From the NCBI RefSeq assembly GCF_004341825.1, contig NZ_SMAG01000001.1, positions 434,001 to 498,000 of the forward strand: DNA of 64,000 nt, in the 5' to 3' direction. Positions 8,998-17,879 of this stretch are shown one piece after another; position 1 is the stretch's first letter; each line of letters starts with the position of its first letter. The stretch is from Hazenella coriacea (GTDB taxonomy: Bacteria > Bacillota > Bacilli > Thermoactinomycetales > Thermoactinomycetaceae). A program made the translations under genes and the position numbers. The notes beneath the pieces were generated by a model. The model was not told the origin of the DNA and did not search any database. It saw nothing but the letters and a program-made list of their open reading frames with translations.

Positions 8998-10754
8998 CTG
9001 AACACCTCCTTCTCACCTGTCCGTAGCAGTTTAGAAAATCGAGAATTCGGATCTTGGATGAGGTGCGTTTGCTCCCCATATTCAACAATTTTCCCATCTT
9101 CTAATATGAGAATTTGGTCTACTTCTTTCACCGTTTCTAAGCGATGAGCAATAAAGATTGCCGTTCTTCCCTTGATGAGGTGTGAGATCGCCTGTTTCAC
9201 CCACTGTTCTGTCAAGGGGTCTAGTCGAGATGAAGGTTCATCCAAAATAATGATACTAGGGTTACGGACAAAAATACGAGCTAGAGAGATTAGTTGCCCT
9301 TCACCAGCTGATAAGCCCGTTCCTCCATCACCCACCAACGTATCAAGCCCTTGTGGCAACTGTTCTGCCCATGGGCGAAGACCTAGTTCATCTATAACTT
9401 CCCAAATCTGTTCATCCGAAATGGACTCATTAAATAAACGAATATTTTCCCTTACACTTTCTTGGAAAAGCCTTACCTCTTGAGTGACGATTCCAATCTC
9501 ATTCCGAAGTGCATCTACGTTCCAGTTTCGAACATCAATCCCAGCTACTTGAATGGAACCAGTAGTTACATCATACAAACGGAGTAACAAGCGAGTAATC
9601 GTTGTTTTTCCACTCCCTGTTCTGCCTAACAATGCTAGAGACTGACCCGGAAGTAATCGGAATGAGAGATGATGTAAGACTTCTTTTCCTTCATCATAGG
9701 CAAATGTTACATTGCGAAATTGGATTGATGCCCCTCCTGAAATGGCTACCTCTTGATCTCCATCAATCATCTCACTCTTGATCGCAAATAATGACTGAAT
9801 TCGTTCTAAGCCAGCACCTGCTTTTTGAAAATCTTGAATTTCTTCGACAATAGCCCATATGGGAGTTTTTAATAACTCTAGATAGGTATAGATCATAAAA
9901 AGTGTACCAACGGTCATCCAACCCTGTTGGTACAGATCACTCCCAACAAAAAATAAAATGGCAAACCCAATAGAAAATAATCCTGATATGGCTGGCCAAA
10001 AGTAACGGGTAAATACATACGCTTTCCGCTCAGCAAACATAGCTTCTTGATGTGAATCTAGGAAACGTTTTACGGTGTAAGAAATGGAACCCTGGGTACG
10101 TATTTCTTCCATTCCAGAGAGACGTTCTAATAAGAAACCGTAAAAATCAGCACTTTTTTGCCTTGCTTGAATCCAAAAGGGAATTGAAATTTTTCGAAGA
10201 AAGTTTAAAGAAACGAAGCTAATCAACGAAAATAAGGTAAATCCAATACCTAAACGCCAATCTTCTATGAAGAGTACTATTAAAATTCCTATAAGTAATA
10301 ATCCGTTACCAATGACTAAAAGAATGAACCGAGAAAAGAATCTAGCTAAAGCTGTTACATCTCCATCCACTCGTTCAATCATTTCTCCTGAAGAGCGATC
10401 TTTAAAAAAAGAGAGATCCAGTCGTAAGCAATGTTCGATCAGTTCCATTCGAAGTCGATTCGTTGCCCGCCAACCAACATTCTCACTCACGATCGTCAAT
10501 AACAGTTTCATCCCTTGATGTATGAAAGTAAAACATAGAATAGCAACAGCCACTCCGATCAGAGTTGAAACAGAACTTCCACTTTCGACATAATCAATGT
10601 AGTTACGTATAAACTGTGGAATCACAATTTGGAGAGCGATCCCTCCAAAAATAAGTGTAAATAATAGAACAAAAACTGACCTTTTTTCACCTTTTAAAAT
10701 TTGTCGATACAGCTGCCAGTTTTTGAACCATTTTTTAGATTGTGTTTCAATCAT
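8994..10754 (-). CDS. ABC exporter half-transporter (partner subunit)
   Basis: A 586-residue half-transporter. Membrane helices span about residues 20-300, followed by an ATPase with Walker A GRTGSGKTT, Q-loop VTQEVRLF, Walker B IIILDEPSSRLD (intact Glu) and H-loop IAHRLETV. The signature is LSAGEGQ instead of LSGGQ. Together with the Asp in the partner's Walker B, this predicts one degenerate and one active ATP site across the dimer. The ATG at 10754 follows AGAGGTGAGA, which fits better than the GTG at 10760. It is transcribed first, with the partner translationally coupled. Confidence 0.9.
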   Translation of the reverse strand: MIETQSKKWFKNWQLYRQILKGEKRSVFVLLFTLIFGGIALQIVIPQFIRNYIDYVESGSSVSTLIGVAVAILCFTFIHQGMKLLLTIVSENVGWRATNRLRMELIEHCLRLDLSFFKDRSSGEMIERVDGDVTALARFFSRFILLVIGNGLLLIGILIVLFIEDWRLGIGFTLFSLISFVSLNFLRKISIPFWIQARQKSADFYGFLLERLSGMEEIRTQGSISYTVKRFLDSHQEAMFAERKAYVFTRYFWPAISGLFSIGFAILFFVGSDLYQQGWMTVGTLFMIYTYLELLKTPIWAIVEEIQDFQKAGAGLERIQSLFAIKSEMIDGDQEVAISGGASIQFRNVTFAYDEGKEVLHHLSFRLLPGQSLALLGRTGSGKTTITRLLLRLYDVTTGSIQVAGIDVRNWNVDALRNEIGIVTQEVRLFQESVRENIRLFNESISDEQIWEVIDELGLRPWAEQLPQGLDTLVGDGGTGLSAGEGQLISLARIFVRNPSIIILDEPSSRLDPLTEQWVKQAISHLIKGRTAIFIAHRLETVKEVDQILILEDGKIVEYGEQTHLIQDPNSRFSKLLRTGEKEVFS

Positions 10755-11008
10755 TCTCACCTCTTTCTAAATCCGCTAAAGAAACAGCTTCCCTTATTAT
10801 TGATGATACCAAGTATTCTATTTGATTGATCCATTAAGCTCAATCATTATAAAAATGATTATACAAAATCCAATACTTTTTTGGCAGAAAGCTTCATTTT
10901 CAAAAATAGAAGACACATATTTGTCAATATAGTTCCATTGGTATATAATTACAAAAATATATGAAAAATGGCAGTGACAGTTATACAATATAGTTCTAAG
11001 ATAGAGAA

Positions 11009-11075
11009 TCGGAGCTCGATTTTCACCCTCCATAAGCTTGTACCTTGCAAGGAAGAGGGGAAGTCCGCTTGATCC
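11009..11075 (+). repeat. Family-1 dispersed repeat, copy B
   Basis: Contains CGGAGCTCGATTTTCACCCT, CCATAAGCTTGTACCTTG and then GGAAGAGGGGAAGTCCGCTT. It joins the 5' module (as in copies D and F) to the start of the hairpin module (as in copy A), which shows the two modules belong to one element. The hairpin half is missing here. Confidence 0.6.
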
Positions 11076-11084
11076 TTTTAAATC

Positions 11085-11293
11085 AACAACAAATGATTAT
11101 GTACTATTAAAAGATTTTTTAATGACAGGAAACTCTCTATTAATTATATATTTTAAATGGTCAGAAGGGGGGGATCAGGCCTTACTTTGGGTACCGTTTA
11201 TATCGTTGGCTTTACTTCCTAAATCTTATTGCTTATGTTCTTTTTGTCATCGTGATATTTGTATTTGAAGATAAAATTAATTTTCGATTTTAA
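11085..11293 (+). pseudogene. Possible frameshifted small membrane protein
   Basis: One frame encodes DYVLLKDFLMTGNSLLIIYF and reaches a run of seven G at about 11166. Another frame after the run encodes IRPYFGYRLYRWLYFLNLIA, then YVLFVIVIFVFEDK, ending at TAA 11293. Joined across the G-run they read as a two-helix membrane protein; separately each is incomplete. This may be a decayed gene, a phase-variable gene or chance. The family-1 repeat copy B lies just upstream. Confidence 0.3.
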
Positions 11294-11301
11294 GCGCCAA
11301 T

Positions 11302-11341
11302 GTAAACAACGACTGCCTATGACCCCGCAGTCGTTGTTTAC
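11302..11341. terminator. Strong hairpin, probable terminator
   Basis: GTAAACAACGACTGC (11302-11316) pairs perfectly with GCAGTCGTTGTTTAC (11327-11341). It sits just after the phosphoesterase gene (-). T-runs are short on both sides. Confidence 0.65.
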
Positions 11342-11352
11342 TTACAGCCCCA

Positions 11353-12231
11353 TCACTTCACAATGGGAGCCTTTACTTTCATTGGTGGACCAATTTTTTT
11401 GTTAGCCACATGGAACCAATAAAATGATCCTGGTTGAAGTCCTTCTGCACCTGCCTTTCCAGCTAAAATAAATTGAGCACCACATATTCGATCCACTACA
11501 TTATCAGCATGAATGTGACTGACCAACACTTTTTTAATCTTATTATTTCCTTTTACAAGATCACAAAATGGTGTAAGCCCCTTAAAAAAGAGATCCGGTT
11601 GCTCCTGTGTTTTACTTTTGTTTGGATGTTTTTTAACAAATTCTCCTTTTTGTGGAGGAACATGCATCAAAAGAACCACATTGGAGGGAGCATTTTTTAA
11701 ATCTGCCTTAATTCTATTCAGTTCGGCTGTTCCATGTTTTCCTCCAAAACCATAGACGCTTGTATAATCTTTGTTACTTAGTTTTCCAACAGGTCCGATA
11801 TTATTAATACCGATCACTCTCAGATTTGGAACGTTCACTTTATAATGCTCAGGAGCAATCAGCTTAATATAATTATCTAAAGAGCCTGTAGTACCATTTC
11901 GTTCATGGTTACCGGGTACGATAAAAATAGGAATTTCGTTTTTTTTCATAAAGTTATAAAGAAAATCTTTTGCTTTCATCAGATCTGCGGTGGCACCAGT
12001 AAAGACCAAATCCCCACCATGGAGTATAAAGAGAGGCTTCATAGTTGCTGCTTTTTTGAGTACAGCAGCAAAAATTCGATCATTGATAGGATGTCCTTTT
12101 TGGGCAAAGCGACTATCTCCCATAAAAACAAAATTATAGGTTCCTTTATTTTTCTTCTCTTTGACCTTTTGATTGAGTAAATTCAAAGAAATCTCATGCA
12201 ATCGAAACGTTCTAGGCAACAATGTTGCCAA
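11353..12231 (-). CDS. Calcineurin-like metallophosphoesterase
   Basis: A 292-residue phosphoesterase with the dinuclear-metal motif set in order: FMGDSR, GGDLVFTG, VPGNHE, LLMHVPP and SHIHAD. The last is a variant of GHxH with Ser for Gly. No signal peptide is visible, so it is probably cytoplasmic or exported by another route. The start is TTG at 12231 after AAAGGGGG. It lies 32 bp behind 12264-12779, probably in one operon. Both proteins begin MATL. The substrate cannot be predicted. Confidence 0.85.
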   Translation of the reverse strand: MATLLPRTFRLHEISLNLLNQKVKEKKNKGTYNFVFMGDSRFAQKGHPINDRIFAAVLKKAATMKPLFILHGGDLVFTGATADLMKAKDFLYNFMKKNEIPIFIVPGNHERNGTTGSLDNYIKLIAPEHYKVNVPNLRVIGINNIGPVGKLSNKDYTSVYGFGGKHGTAELNRIKADLKNAPSNVVLLMHVPPQKGEFVKKHPNKSKTQEQPDLFFKGLTPFCDLVKGNNKIKKVLVSHIHADNVVDRICGAQFILAGKAGAEGLQPGSFYWFHVANKKIGPPMKVKAPIVK

Positions 12232-12263
12232 AATAGTTCCCCCTTTCTCCCTGTAATGAACTT

Positions 12264-12779
12264 TTATAATTTACCAGTAGAAATCACATTTTTTGCCTTT
12301 TGATTTTTTTGCAAGGTCATCTTGAAACGTCCTGCACCTACTGAAACTAGATTCCAATGAGTGAAAAAAACCGTTCCATTAAATAAAGTGGTAATATTCT
12401 GTGGTTTCTTTGCCCAATCAATAAACTTATTAATATCGGTAAATACAACCTTTCCATCCTTCGATACAAACCTTTCGAAAGAACCGTTGTGAGTGGTTGT
12501 CTTTCCTCCTTTGGAAGAGATCCACCAGAAACAAGTCCCTACGGGGTTTCGAAACACTTTAATCGCTACACCAAACGCTCCTTTTTTATTACGATCTTTG
12601 TCTCTATTGGCGTTAAAAGTAAGCTTTTCAGGCTTATGATTAATTCGTAAACGGGGAGATGTAGCTTCGTTAAAGTCCGTTAACAATCTTCCGTTGTGAA
12701 CTCCCACCTGCCAGTCAGCAAAACCCGGATGACGATAATATAAAATCCCCACACAGGTTCCCTTTTTTAAAGTTGCCAT
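12264..12779 (-). CDS. Protein of unknown function (171 aa)
   Basis: I do not recognise the family. The protein is basic and rich in aromatic residues (YYRHPGFADWQVG, TCFWWISSKGG, FFTHWNLVS), with Gly/Lys/Asn turns suggesting a beta-rich fold. There is no signal peptide or membrane helix. The ATG has a good GGGAG site. It is the first gene of a likely two-gene unit with the metallophosphoesterase, so a linked substrate is possible. Confidence 0.7.
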   Translation of the reverse strand: MATLKKGTCVGILYYRHPGFADWQVGVHNGRLLTDFNEATSPRLRINHKPEKLTFNANRDKDRNKKGAFGVAIKVFRNPVGTCFWWISSKGGKTTTHNGSFERFVSKDGKVVFTDINKFIDWAKKPQNITTLFNGTVFFTHWNLVSVGAGRFKMTLQKNQKAKNVISTGKL

Positions 12780-12807
12780 GAACGATTCTCCCTTCTATAA
12801 ATGTCCT

Positions 12808-12945
12808 ACTCGACTTTCACCACCCGTGAGCTTGTGCCATGTGAAGTGGATAGAAAATCCACTCCCTCCTTTGATTCCGAAAGATGACAAATAGCATTAG
12901 AAAAAACTCCGAAGAGTTGTCTCCTTTCCTTAATCAAAGGGTTCT
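12808..12945 (+). repeat. Family-1 dispersed repeat, copy C (near full length)
   Basis: Begins CTCGACTTTCACCACCCGTG, continues AGCTTGTGCCATGTGAAGTG, then AAATCCACTCCCTCCTTTGA. It ends with GAAGAGTTGTCTCCTTTCCT followed by AATCAAAGG. The closing arms CTTTGATT and AATCAAAGG pair around about 55 nt. This is a diverged copy with both modules. Confidence 0.6.
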
Positions 12946-13103
12946 AATCAGAAGTTGCACAAAATCATTTATGGTAGGTAAAAAATCGACTCTTAGCCTT
13001 TGATAAACTGATACTGTTGATCTAATTTAATATATTTAGAAGTTCATAGAAGAGTGTGGACTGGATTCAATTCATTACTAAATTGTGCGATTGAACAAAA
13101 AAA

Positions 13104-13134
13104 AGAGACCTGTCTTACCTATAGACAGGTCTCT
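13104..13134 (-). terminator. Intrinsic terminator of the secreted repeat protein gene
   Basis: AGAGACCTGTCT pairs with AGACAGGTCTCT (12 bp). The minus-strand transcript then runs into a T-rich tract (complement of the A-run at about 13097-13104). Confidence 0.85.
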
Positions 13135-13171
13135 CAATCAGTCTTATATCTTATTCTTTTCTTTCTTCATA

Positions 13172-14068
13172 TCACTGAATTCCATTAAAGTCAGTGATAT
13201 GTATGTCACCTCTGGCACTTACTTGAGTTGTGCCATCTGGATTACTATTGCGAACTCTTAATTTATAATCACCTGCAGCAGTATAATATAACGGCATTCC
13301 TGCTGTAGTCGTATATACATAGTTCGACTGTACAACTGCTCCATTAACAGGATAAATCAGTTGATAATCGACTCGGGTATGGGAGCCTTGGACTAAGCGC
13401 TGATTCACATTTACTAGAACAGTGCCATCAAAGTGATAGGTTTTTCCACCATTGGTATCAACATAATTTTTAAATAACACATCAATAGATCCATCCCCTT
13501 GCTCAGTAGCCGGAGGATTCACTGAACTTATGTAAATCCCACCAACCGCTTGAACACGATTAGTCGTTCCATTGTAATTTGGGTTTTTTAAACGAATTTT
13601 GTAGTTTCCCTTTTGATCAAAATACCAACCATGCCACCCCTCGCCATCCCAACCAATAGAGAACACCACTGAGTTATTCGTTGGATCAAGGAGTTGAATA
13701 TCGACGTTAGCAGAACTACCTGCAATTTGCTTAACATTTCCATTAATGATCGTACTTCCATCTAAGTATATGGGAGCTCCACCATTCAAATCTACATAAT
13801 TATAGAATGTGCCATCAAACTGTACATCAGGAGCAGCAGTTGTGCTCATCGAAAGAGGAACCGTCTTTGCGTTGGGAGAGTTTGACTGTAAAGCATCCAA
13901 AGAGCGAGGCTTTACTTTTTCACTTTTGGCTTTGGCTATAGCCTCTTCAGGAGTCTCTACCAATTTCTCTACTTTGCTTAACGACTGATCTACTTGAGCT
14001 AAGCTCGCAGGTCCCATCGAAAGTACCAGCGCAAAACTTGTTACAACTGCTAAAATCACTCGTTTCAT
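13172..14068 (-). CDS. Secreted protein with two tandem beta-rich repeats
   Basis: A 298-residue exported protein. Residues 1-24 are a signal peptide ending SLA-Q. A Lys/Glu-rich linker follows, then two related domains of about 95 residues. The first is DVQFDGTFYNYVDLNGG... to GGIYIS and the second DVLFKNYVDTNGG... to GDIHITD. Each has YVD.NGG, a DG(S/T).. strand, YKIRL/YKLRV and NP..(N/D)GTT. The function is unknown; the architecture suggests a cell-surface or matrix-binding protein. It has its own ribosome site (AGGAG) and terminator, so it is monocistronic. Confidence 0.8.
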   Translation of the reverse strand: MKRVILAVVTSFALVLSMGPASLAQVDQSLSKVEKLVETPEEAIAKAKSEKVKPRSLDALQSNSPNAKTVPLSMSTTAAPDVQFDGTFYNYVDLNGGAPIYLDGSTIINGNVKQIAGSSANVDIQLLDPTNNSVVFSIGWDGEGWHGWYFDQKGNYKIRLKNPNYNGTTNRVQAVGGIYISSVNPPATEQGDGSIDVLFKNYVDTNGGKTYHFDGTVLVNVNQRLVQGSHTRVDYQLIYPVNGAVVQSNYVYTTTAGMPLYYTAAGDYKLRVRNSNPDGTTQVSARGDIHITDFNGIQ

Positions 14069-14229
14069 GTAGACACACTCCTATGCAAATTTTTCAACTA
14101 ACAATTACATTTTACTATATCTCCTCTTGAACTAATATTAAGAATACATGACCCTTTATCTTTATATTTCAAATGGTTTTTCCCTATAGGGTAAGCCATC
14201 TGAAACTTGATACTCATCTTCATTATGTA

Positions 14230-14267
14230 AAACAGGAACGCCTCCTCTAATCGAAGCGTTCCTGTTT
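14230..14267. terminator. Hairpin terminator
   Basis: AAACAGGAACGC (14230-14241) pairs with GCGTTCCTGTTT (14256-14267). It lies in the roughly 300-bp gap between the nuclease-like lipoprotein gene and the secreted repeat protein gene, downstream of the former on the minus strand. Confidence 0.75.
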
Positions 14268-14368
14268 ACACAGAAAGTCTATATCATTGATCAACATTAA
14301 TCGTGAGATCTACAACGAATGAAAGAGTCCATGTATATACCTACTATCTGATTATTGCTAAATCAAAT

Positions 14369-15061
14369 TTACTTCCAACAACCAGGGGTTTCGCTACGCT
14401 TTCTACCACTTGCTTTTGCTTCATCTTCAGTTTGGAAGTAGACACGATTCTCTTCTAAAATCTTACTTACATCGCTACAAGAAACTTTATGATACACGTC
14501 ACTATTTTTAGAAGCCACAATAGGACCTTTTTGTGTCGTTACTTCTGGGTGAAATCCGTCATCTTGAACATAATCCGGGATGGACCAGATTCCTACCTTT
14601 TTCGTTTGAGCTTCACTTTGGAGAGCTTTATAATCTTTTTCCTTTTTCACATTGGGTGGTACCGCTTCCACGCGAACTAAACCATTCATTAACAATGTTT
14701 CTTGAACGTCTTTTCCATCCGCAATGATATAAGCTAAGAAGTTTTTATCTTTATCTCGTGGGTTCGTGTCTTTCTTAAGAGTTATTTTTTTGGCGTTTTT
14801 TAAGGTGCTTTCTAACATTGTTTTCGCTTCTTGACTAAATGGTTCCTTTTTCATTAGATCAGGGGCATCGATCAAAATAAGCTTCACCGTTTCTTCTTTC
14901 CCTTTATCACTAACAACTTTGATCGTTTCGCCATCAATCACAGCTACATTTTTTGGAGTAATCGTGAGCTCTTCTTTCTCTTCTTTATCCCCACAAGCAG
15001 TTACAAATATCAACACCAACGCTAACAACAATCCGAGTCTTGCACTCCATTTTGAAAACAT
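14369..15061 (-). CDS. Lipoprotein with degenerate thermonuclease (SNase) domain
   Basis: A 230-residue membrane-anchored lipoprotein: signal peptide with lipobox VTAC (Cys at about residue 23) and acidic linker. A staphylococcal-nuclease-like domain follows (about 35-165), then a C-terminal segment YHKVSCSDVSKILEENRVYF..EAKASGRKRSETPGC that resembles the Cys-rich tail often attached to SNases. In the nuclease domain the usual FRLLLVDTPE is VKLILIDAPD and the usual KYGRGLAYI is KDKNFLAYI. Both catalytic Arg positions and the Glu are therefore changed. It is likely nucleic-acid binding or inactive rather than a working nuclease. Confidence 0.8.
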   Translation of the reverse strand: MFSKWSARLGLLLALVLIFVTACGDKEEKEELTITPKNVAVIDGETIKVVSDKGKEETVKLILIDAPDLMKKEPFSQEAKTMLESTLKNAKKITLKKDTNPRDKDKNFLAYIIADGKDVQETLLMNGLVRVEAVPPNVKKEKDYKALQSEAQTKKVGIWSIPDYVQDDGFHPEVTTQKGPIVASKNSDVYHKVSCSDVSKILEENRVYFQTEDEAKASGRKRSETPGCWK

Positions 15062-15085
15062 AATTATTTCTCTACTCCTTTTTTA

Positions 15086-16048
15086 TTAATCTTCGTCATC
15101 TCCAAAGAAATCATCAAAGTCATCATCATCGAAGCTATCATCTACTTCTTCCTCATCATCGTCGTCATCGTCATCGCTGTCATCTGTCAAGTGATCAATG
15201 ATCCCAGCTGCAACTACACCTGCTGCAAAACCGCCAATCGCTGCAACGGCAGCTGTACCAACACCAGAGCCACCACCACTACTGCTATGACCAGCTTGTG
15301 GATAGAAATATCCCCCATGATAACCCTGAAAAGAATGAGGGTTATGTACCATTTCCTCAATTTGTTGTTGTAGATAATAAGCTAAGGATGAGGGATCACT
15401 CAAAAGCCCATTATCTAACCAAATCTCTCTCTTAATCTCTTTTTCACCAATAAAAGTATACATATCCACCTCGAGCAATAAACGAATTCCTTCTGGTTCA
15501 ATCATAGCTACAAATTCAATCTCTTCAGCTTGACCACTCAAGAAAGAAGTTGGCGTAAATTCAAATTCTTGAACAGTTCCGTTAAAAGAACGTGAATCAT
15601 GTTGTTCACGAAATCCCAATTGCTCAAGAGCAAAGATCACATTCTGCAAGCGTGCTTCTGGAACAATCGAAATATAATCTTTATCTTTGTGATCTACTGC
15701 ACTTGCAATATCTAAGTTGGTGTCAAAATAGTAGGAAACCGTATGAGAAGATAATAATAAGTTCGTGGGTAACAGATATGAAAAAGGAAACTCTCTTACT
15801 TCAGATGGTTGAATCTGAAAAGAGGCATGGAACGGGAAGGATTGAACCACTTGTGTATAAGGATGTTCCTTTACATAAAAACTAGCAACAAAGTTCACAT
15901 CAATCTTATTAATTTGCTGCTCCACTTTACCACCTTGGATCACTAACTTTCCTTCGACCATTTCTCCAAGCTGATATTCAGTCTTTTCTAAAACTAAATC
16001 CACCTTTGCTCCACCATGACCTAACGAGGCCATTATGTTTTTAAACAA
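15086..16048 (-). CDS. spo0M: Spo0M-like sporulation control protein
   Basis: An arrestin-like cytoplasmic protein that modulates entry into sporulation. KVDLVLEKTEYQLGEMVEGKLVIQGGKVEQQINKI is the family N-terminal signature. I start at TTG 16048 (LFKNIMASLGHGGAKV), 9 nt after AGGAGG. The frame opens further to 16093 without a better site. Unusually for the family, the C-terminus carries a Gly/Ala-rich hydrophobic segment (TAAVAAIGGFAAGVVAAGII) and an acidic tail of about 35 residues, mostly Asp. That suggests membrane association or an appended regulatory tail. Confidence 0.85.
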   Translation of the reverse strand: MFKNIMASLGHGGAKVDLVLEKTEYQLGEMVEGKLVIQGGKVEQQINKIDVNFVASFYVKEHPYTQVVQSFPFHASFQIQPSEVREFPFSYLLPTNLLLSSHTVSYYFDTNLDIASAVDHKDKDYISIVPEARLQNVIFALEQLGFREQHDSRSFNGTVQEFEFTPTSFLSGQAEEIEFVAMIEPEGIRLLLEVDMYTFIGEKEIKREIWLDNGLLSDPSSLAYYLQQQIEEMVHNPHSFQGYHGGYFYPQAGHSSSGGGSGVGTAAVAAIGGFAAGVVAAGIIDHLTDDSDDDDDDDEEEVDDSFDDDDFDDFFGDDED

Positions 16049-16529
16049 AATTACAACCCTCCTATAATATGCGTCGTCCTGATTATACGACAAACAATAA
16101 TCAAAAATCTATATTTTTTTATAACGTTTGTTAAAAACAACGATTTAAATTTTATAATGTGTTATTATGCCTTTCACTCCAATAGATTCATTTAATTGGA
16201 TAATTAATCTTTTTCTTACCGAAAAATATCTTTTTTATATATAAATCGCTTACACGATCCACCTTTGGATGATTATTTCTTTTTATTAAATATCATATCC
16301 ACAAAAATAATCATTAAAATATATGATTCCAACATAATTTTTTAACAATTATAGACTAATGACCCTATGCATAGGATTAATCTAAAGTTTAAATAAGATC
16401 AAGACTACTTTTTTAAATAAATCCTTCTAAAACTTGGAATTTGCTTCTTCTTCTTTAAAATATTACAAAAAAACGAACAATTATTATAATTTATTGAACC
16501 ATTTCCCATATTAGGAGGATATGGAATTG
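16049..16529. other. AT-rich intergenic region, nothing identified
   Basis: About 480 bp of very AT-rich sequence between spo0M and ogt, both on the minus strand. I see no coding frame, clear hairpin or repeat. It should hold the spo0M promoter. Confidence 0.4.
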
Positions 16530-17066
16530 TCAGATGTTTGGTATAACTATAGTGATTGAGGCCTCCATTTGAAGCAAAAATCGCTTCATCTCCAAACCTC
16601 CTCGATACCCAGTTAGATTACCACTTTTTCCAATGACTCGATGACATGGAATCGTGATTAACACTGGATTGGCACCAATCGCTGTTCCAACCGCACGAAC
16701 CGCTTTAGGTCTATGAATCCATTGGGCTAGATCCGAATAAGAAGCTGTTTGACCATAAGGAATCTGCTTTAAGGCCTTCCAGATCTCTTCTTGAAATGGC
16801 GTTCCTTTTATATCTACAGGGATTGAGAAAGATTTTCGCTTACCTTCGAAATATTCCCTTAACTCTTGAGTGACTCTCATTAGAGATTCTTCATTTTCCA
16901 CCAAGCTTATGGGGGCATAATGTCTTTGGATCCAACCTTCAAATTCCTCAAATGTCTGCCCAGGTGAACCAACATAACATAATCCCTTCTTGGTTTGAGC
17001 GACATACAAGTGCCATTGGTCATATTGGAAAATCGTCCACTCAATCCTTTGTTCTTTTGTACCCAT
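16530..17066 (-). CDS. ogt: Methylated-DNA--[protein]-cysteine S-methyltransferase (Ogt/AdaB type)
   Basis: A suicide repair protein that takes methyl groups from O6-methylguanine onto Cys. The active site is TIPCHRVIG. YGQTASYSDLAQWIHRPKAVRAVG is the DNA-binding helix-turn-helix with arginine finger, and GNLTGYRGGL follows the active site. It lies downstream of adaA, which with divergent alkA gives the adaA/adaB/alkA arrangement known in Bacillus. A second copy is at 36897-37436. The spacing to GGAG (about 13 nt) is long, so the exact start is less sure. Confidence 0.93.
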   Translation of the reverse strand: MGTKEQRIEWTIFQYDQWHLYVAQTKKGLCYVGSPGQTFEEFEGWIQRHYAPISLVENEESLMRVTQELREYFEGKRKSFSIPVDIKGTPFQEEIWKALKQIPYGQTASYSDLAQWIHRPKAVRAVGTAIGANPVLITIPCHRVIGKSGNLTGYRGGLEMKRFLLQMEASITIVIPNI

Positions 17067-17174
17067 CAGGATTTTCTCTCTCCTTTGTTTCTGTATATGG
17101 GTGAAGCAGTCATTGCCTAAATCCTAGAATGTTGGCTCAATGATGATCTCTATAACAAGTTGGTTCGTTCTTTT

Positions 17175-17744
17175 TTAAGTTTCAAGAAATGATTTTCGAT
17201 AACTTGACGGTGTAGTCCCCGTTTTCTTTTTAAATAATGCAGTAAAATAGGGTGTACTTGAGAACCCCACAGACGTCCCTATGTTAGCAATGGATTGGTT
17301 AGTGGTTACAAGCTGATGAATGGCTTTTTCCAGACGGACTTGCTGAAGATATTCTGTAGGTGATTGACCTTTCACACGCTTAAATAACCGTTGTAAGTGA
17401 TAGGGACTTCCATGGAACAGATCCGCCAATGTTTGCAGAGTGATAGATTCATAATAGTGTTGATCGATCCATGCCACGATTTGCTCAATCCACTCCTCGA
17501 TCGGAAAATATAAACCATCTGGTTTGCATCGTTTACAGGGTCTAAATTGTTCCGCTAAGGCTATATAAGCATTTTTGAAAATGCGTACGTTTTCCTTATT
17601 GGGAACTTTAGATTTACAGGAAGGTCGGCAAAAAATTCCTGTGGTTTGGACTCCGTAAAAAAACAGGTTATCATAAGTCGGGTCACATTCAATTATTGCA
17701 TTCCAGTACTCATCCGAAATATGTGTCTTTCTCCCTTTCACCAA
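17175..17744 (-). CDS. adaA: AdaA: methylphosphotriester-DNA methyltransferase and AraC-type activator
   Basis: A sensor of DNA methylation damage that activates the adaptive response. The N-terminal Ada domain has the four zinc Cys (FCRPSCKS and RPCKRC). The first of them accepts the methyl group from phosphotriesters. It is followed by an AraC-type double helix-turn-helix (YHLQRLFKRVKGQSPTEYLQ, then SVGFSSTPYFTALFKKKTG). Start at TTG 17744 or GTG 17741, directly after GGAGGTGA; the longer frame from 17792 contains the ribosome site. It is divergent from alkA with about 135 bp between them, where its operator should lie. Confidence 0.93.
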   Translation of the reverse strand: MVKGRKTHISDEYWNAIIECDPTYDNLFFYGVQTTGIFCRPSCKSKVPNKENVRIFKNAYIALAEQFRPCKRCKPDGLYFPIEEWIEQIVAWIDQHYYESITLQTLADLFHGSPYHLQRLFKRVKGQSPTEYLQQVRLEKAIHQLVTTNQSIANIGTSVGFSSTPYFTALFKKKTGTTPSSYRKSFLET

Positions 17745-17879
17745 GCTCACCTCCTCTCTTAGAATACACAGAACCCATGTATAAACCAACATTTGTTCAA
17801 TATAAGAGCAAGATAAAGTAATTGTATCCCTTGATCATTTGTTTAAAATATAGAGACCGTATGATTTAAGGAGGTAAAC

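Noticed and set aside
10818-11268. Frames 10818-11033 (-) and 11038-11268 (+)
   Set aside because: Both begin inside the family-1 repeat (the ATGGAGG/GGTGAAAATCGAGCTCC sequence supplies the starts) and show no family resemblance; only the part after the G-run was kept as a doubtful pseudogene.
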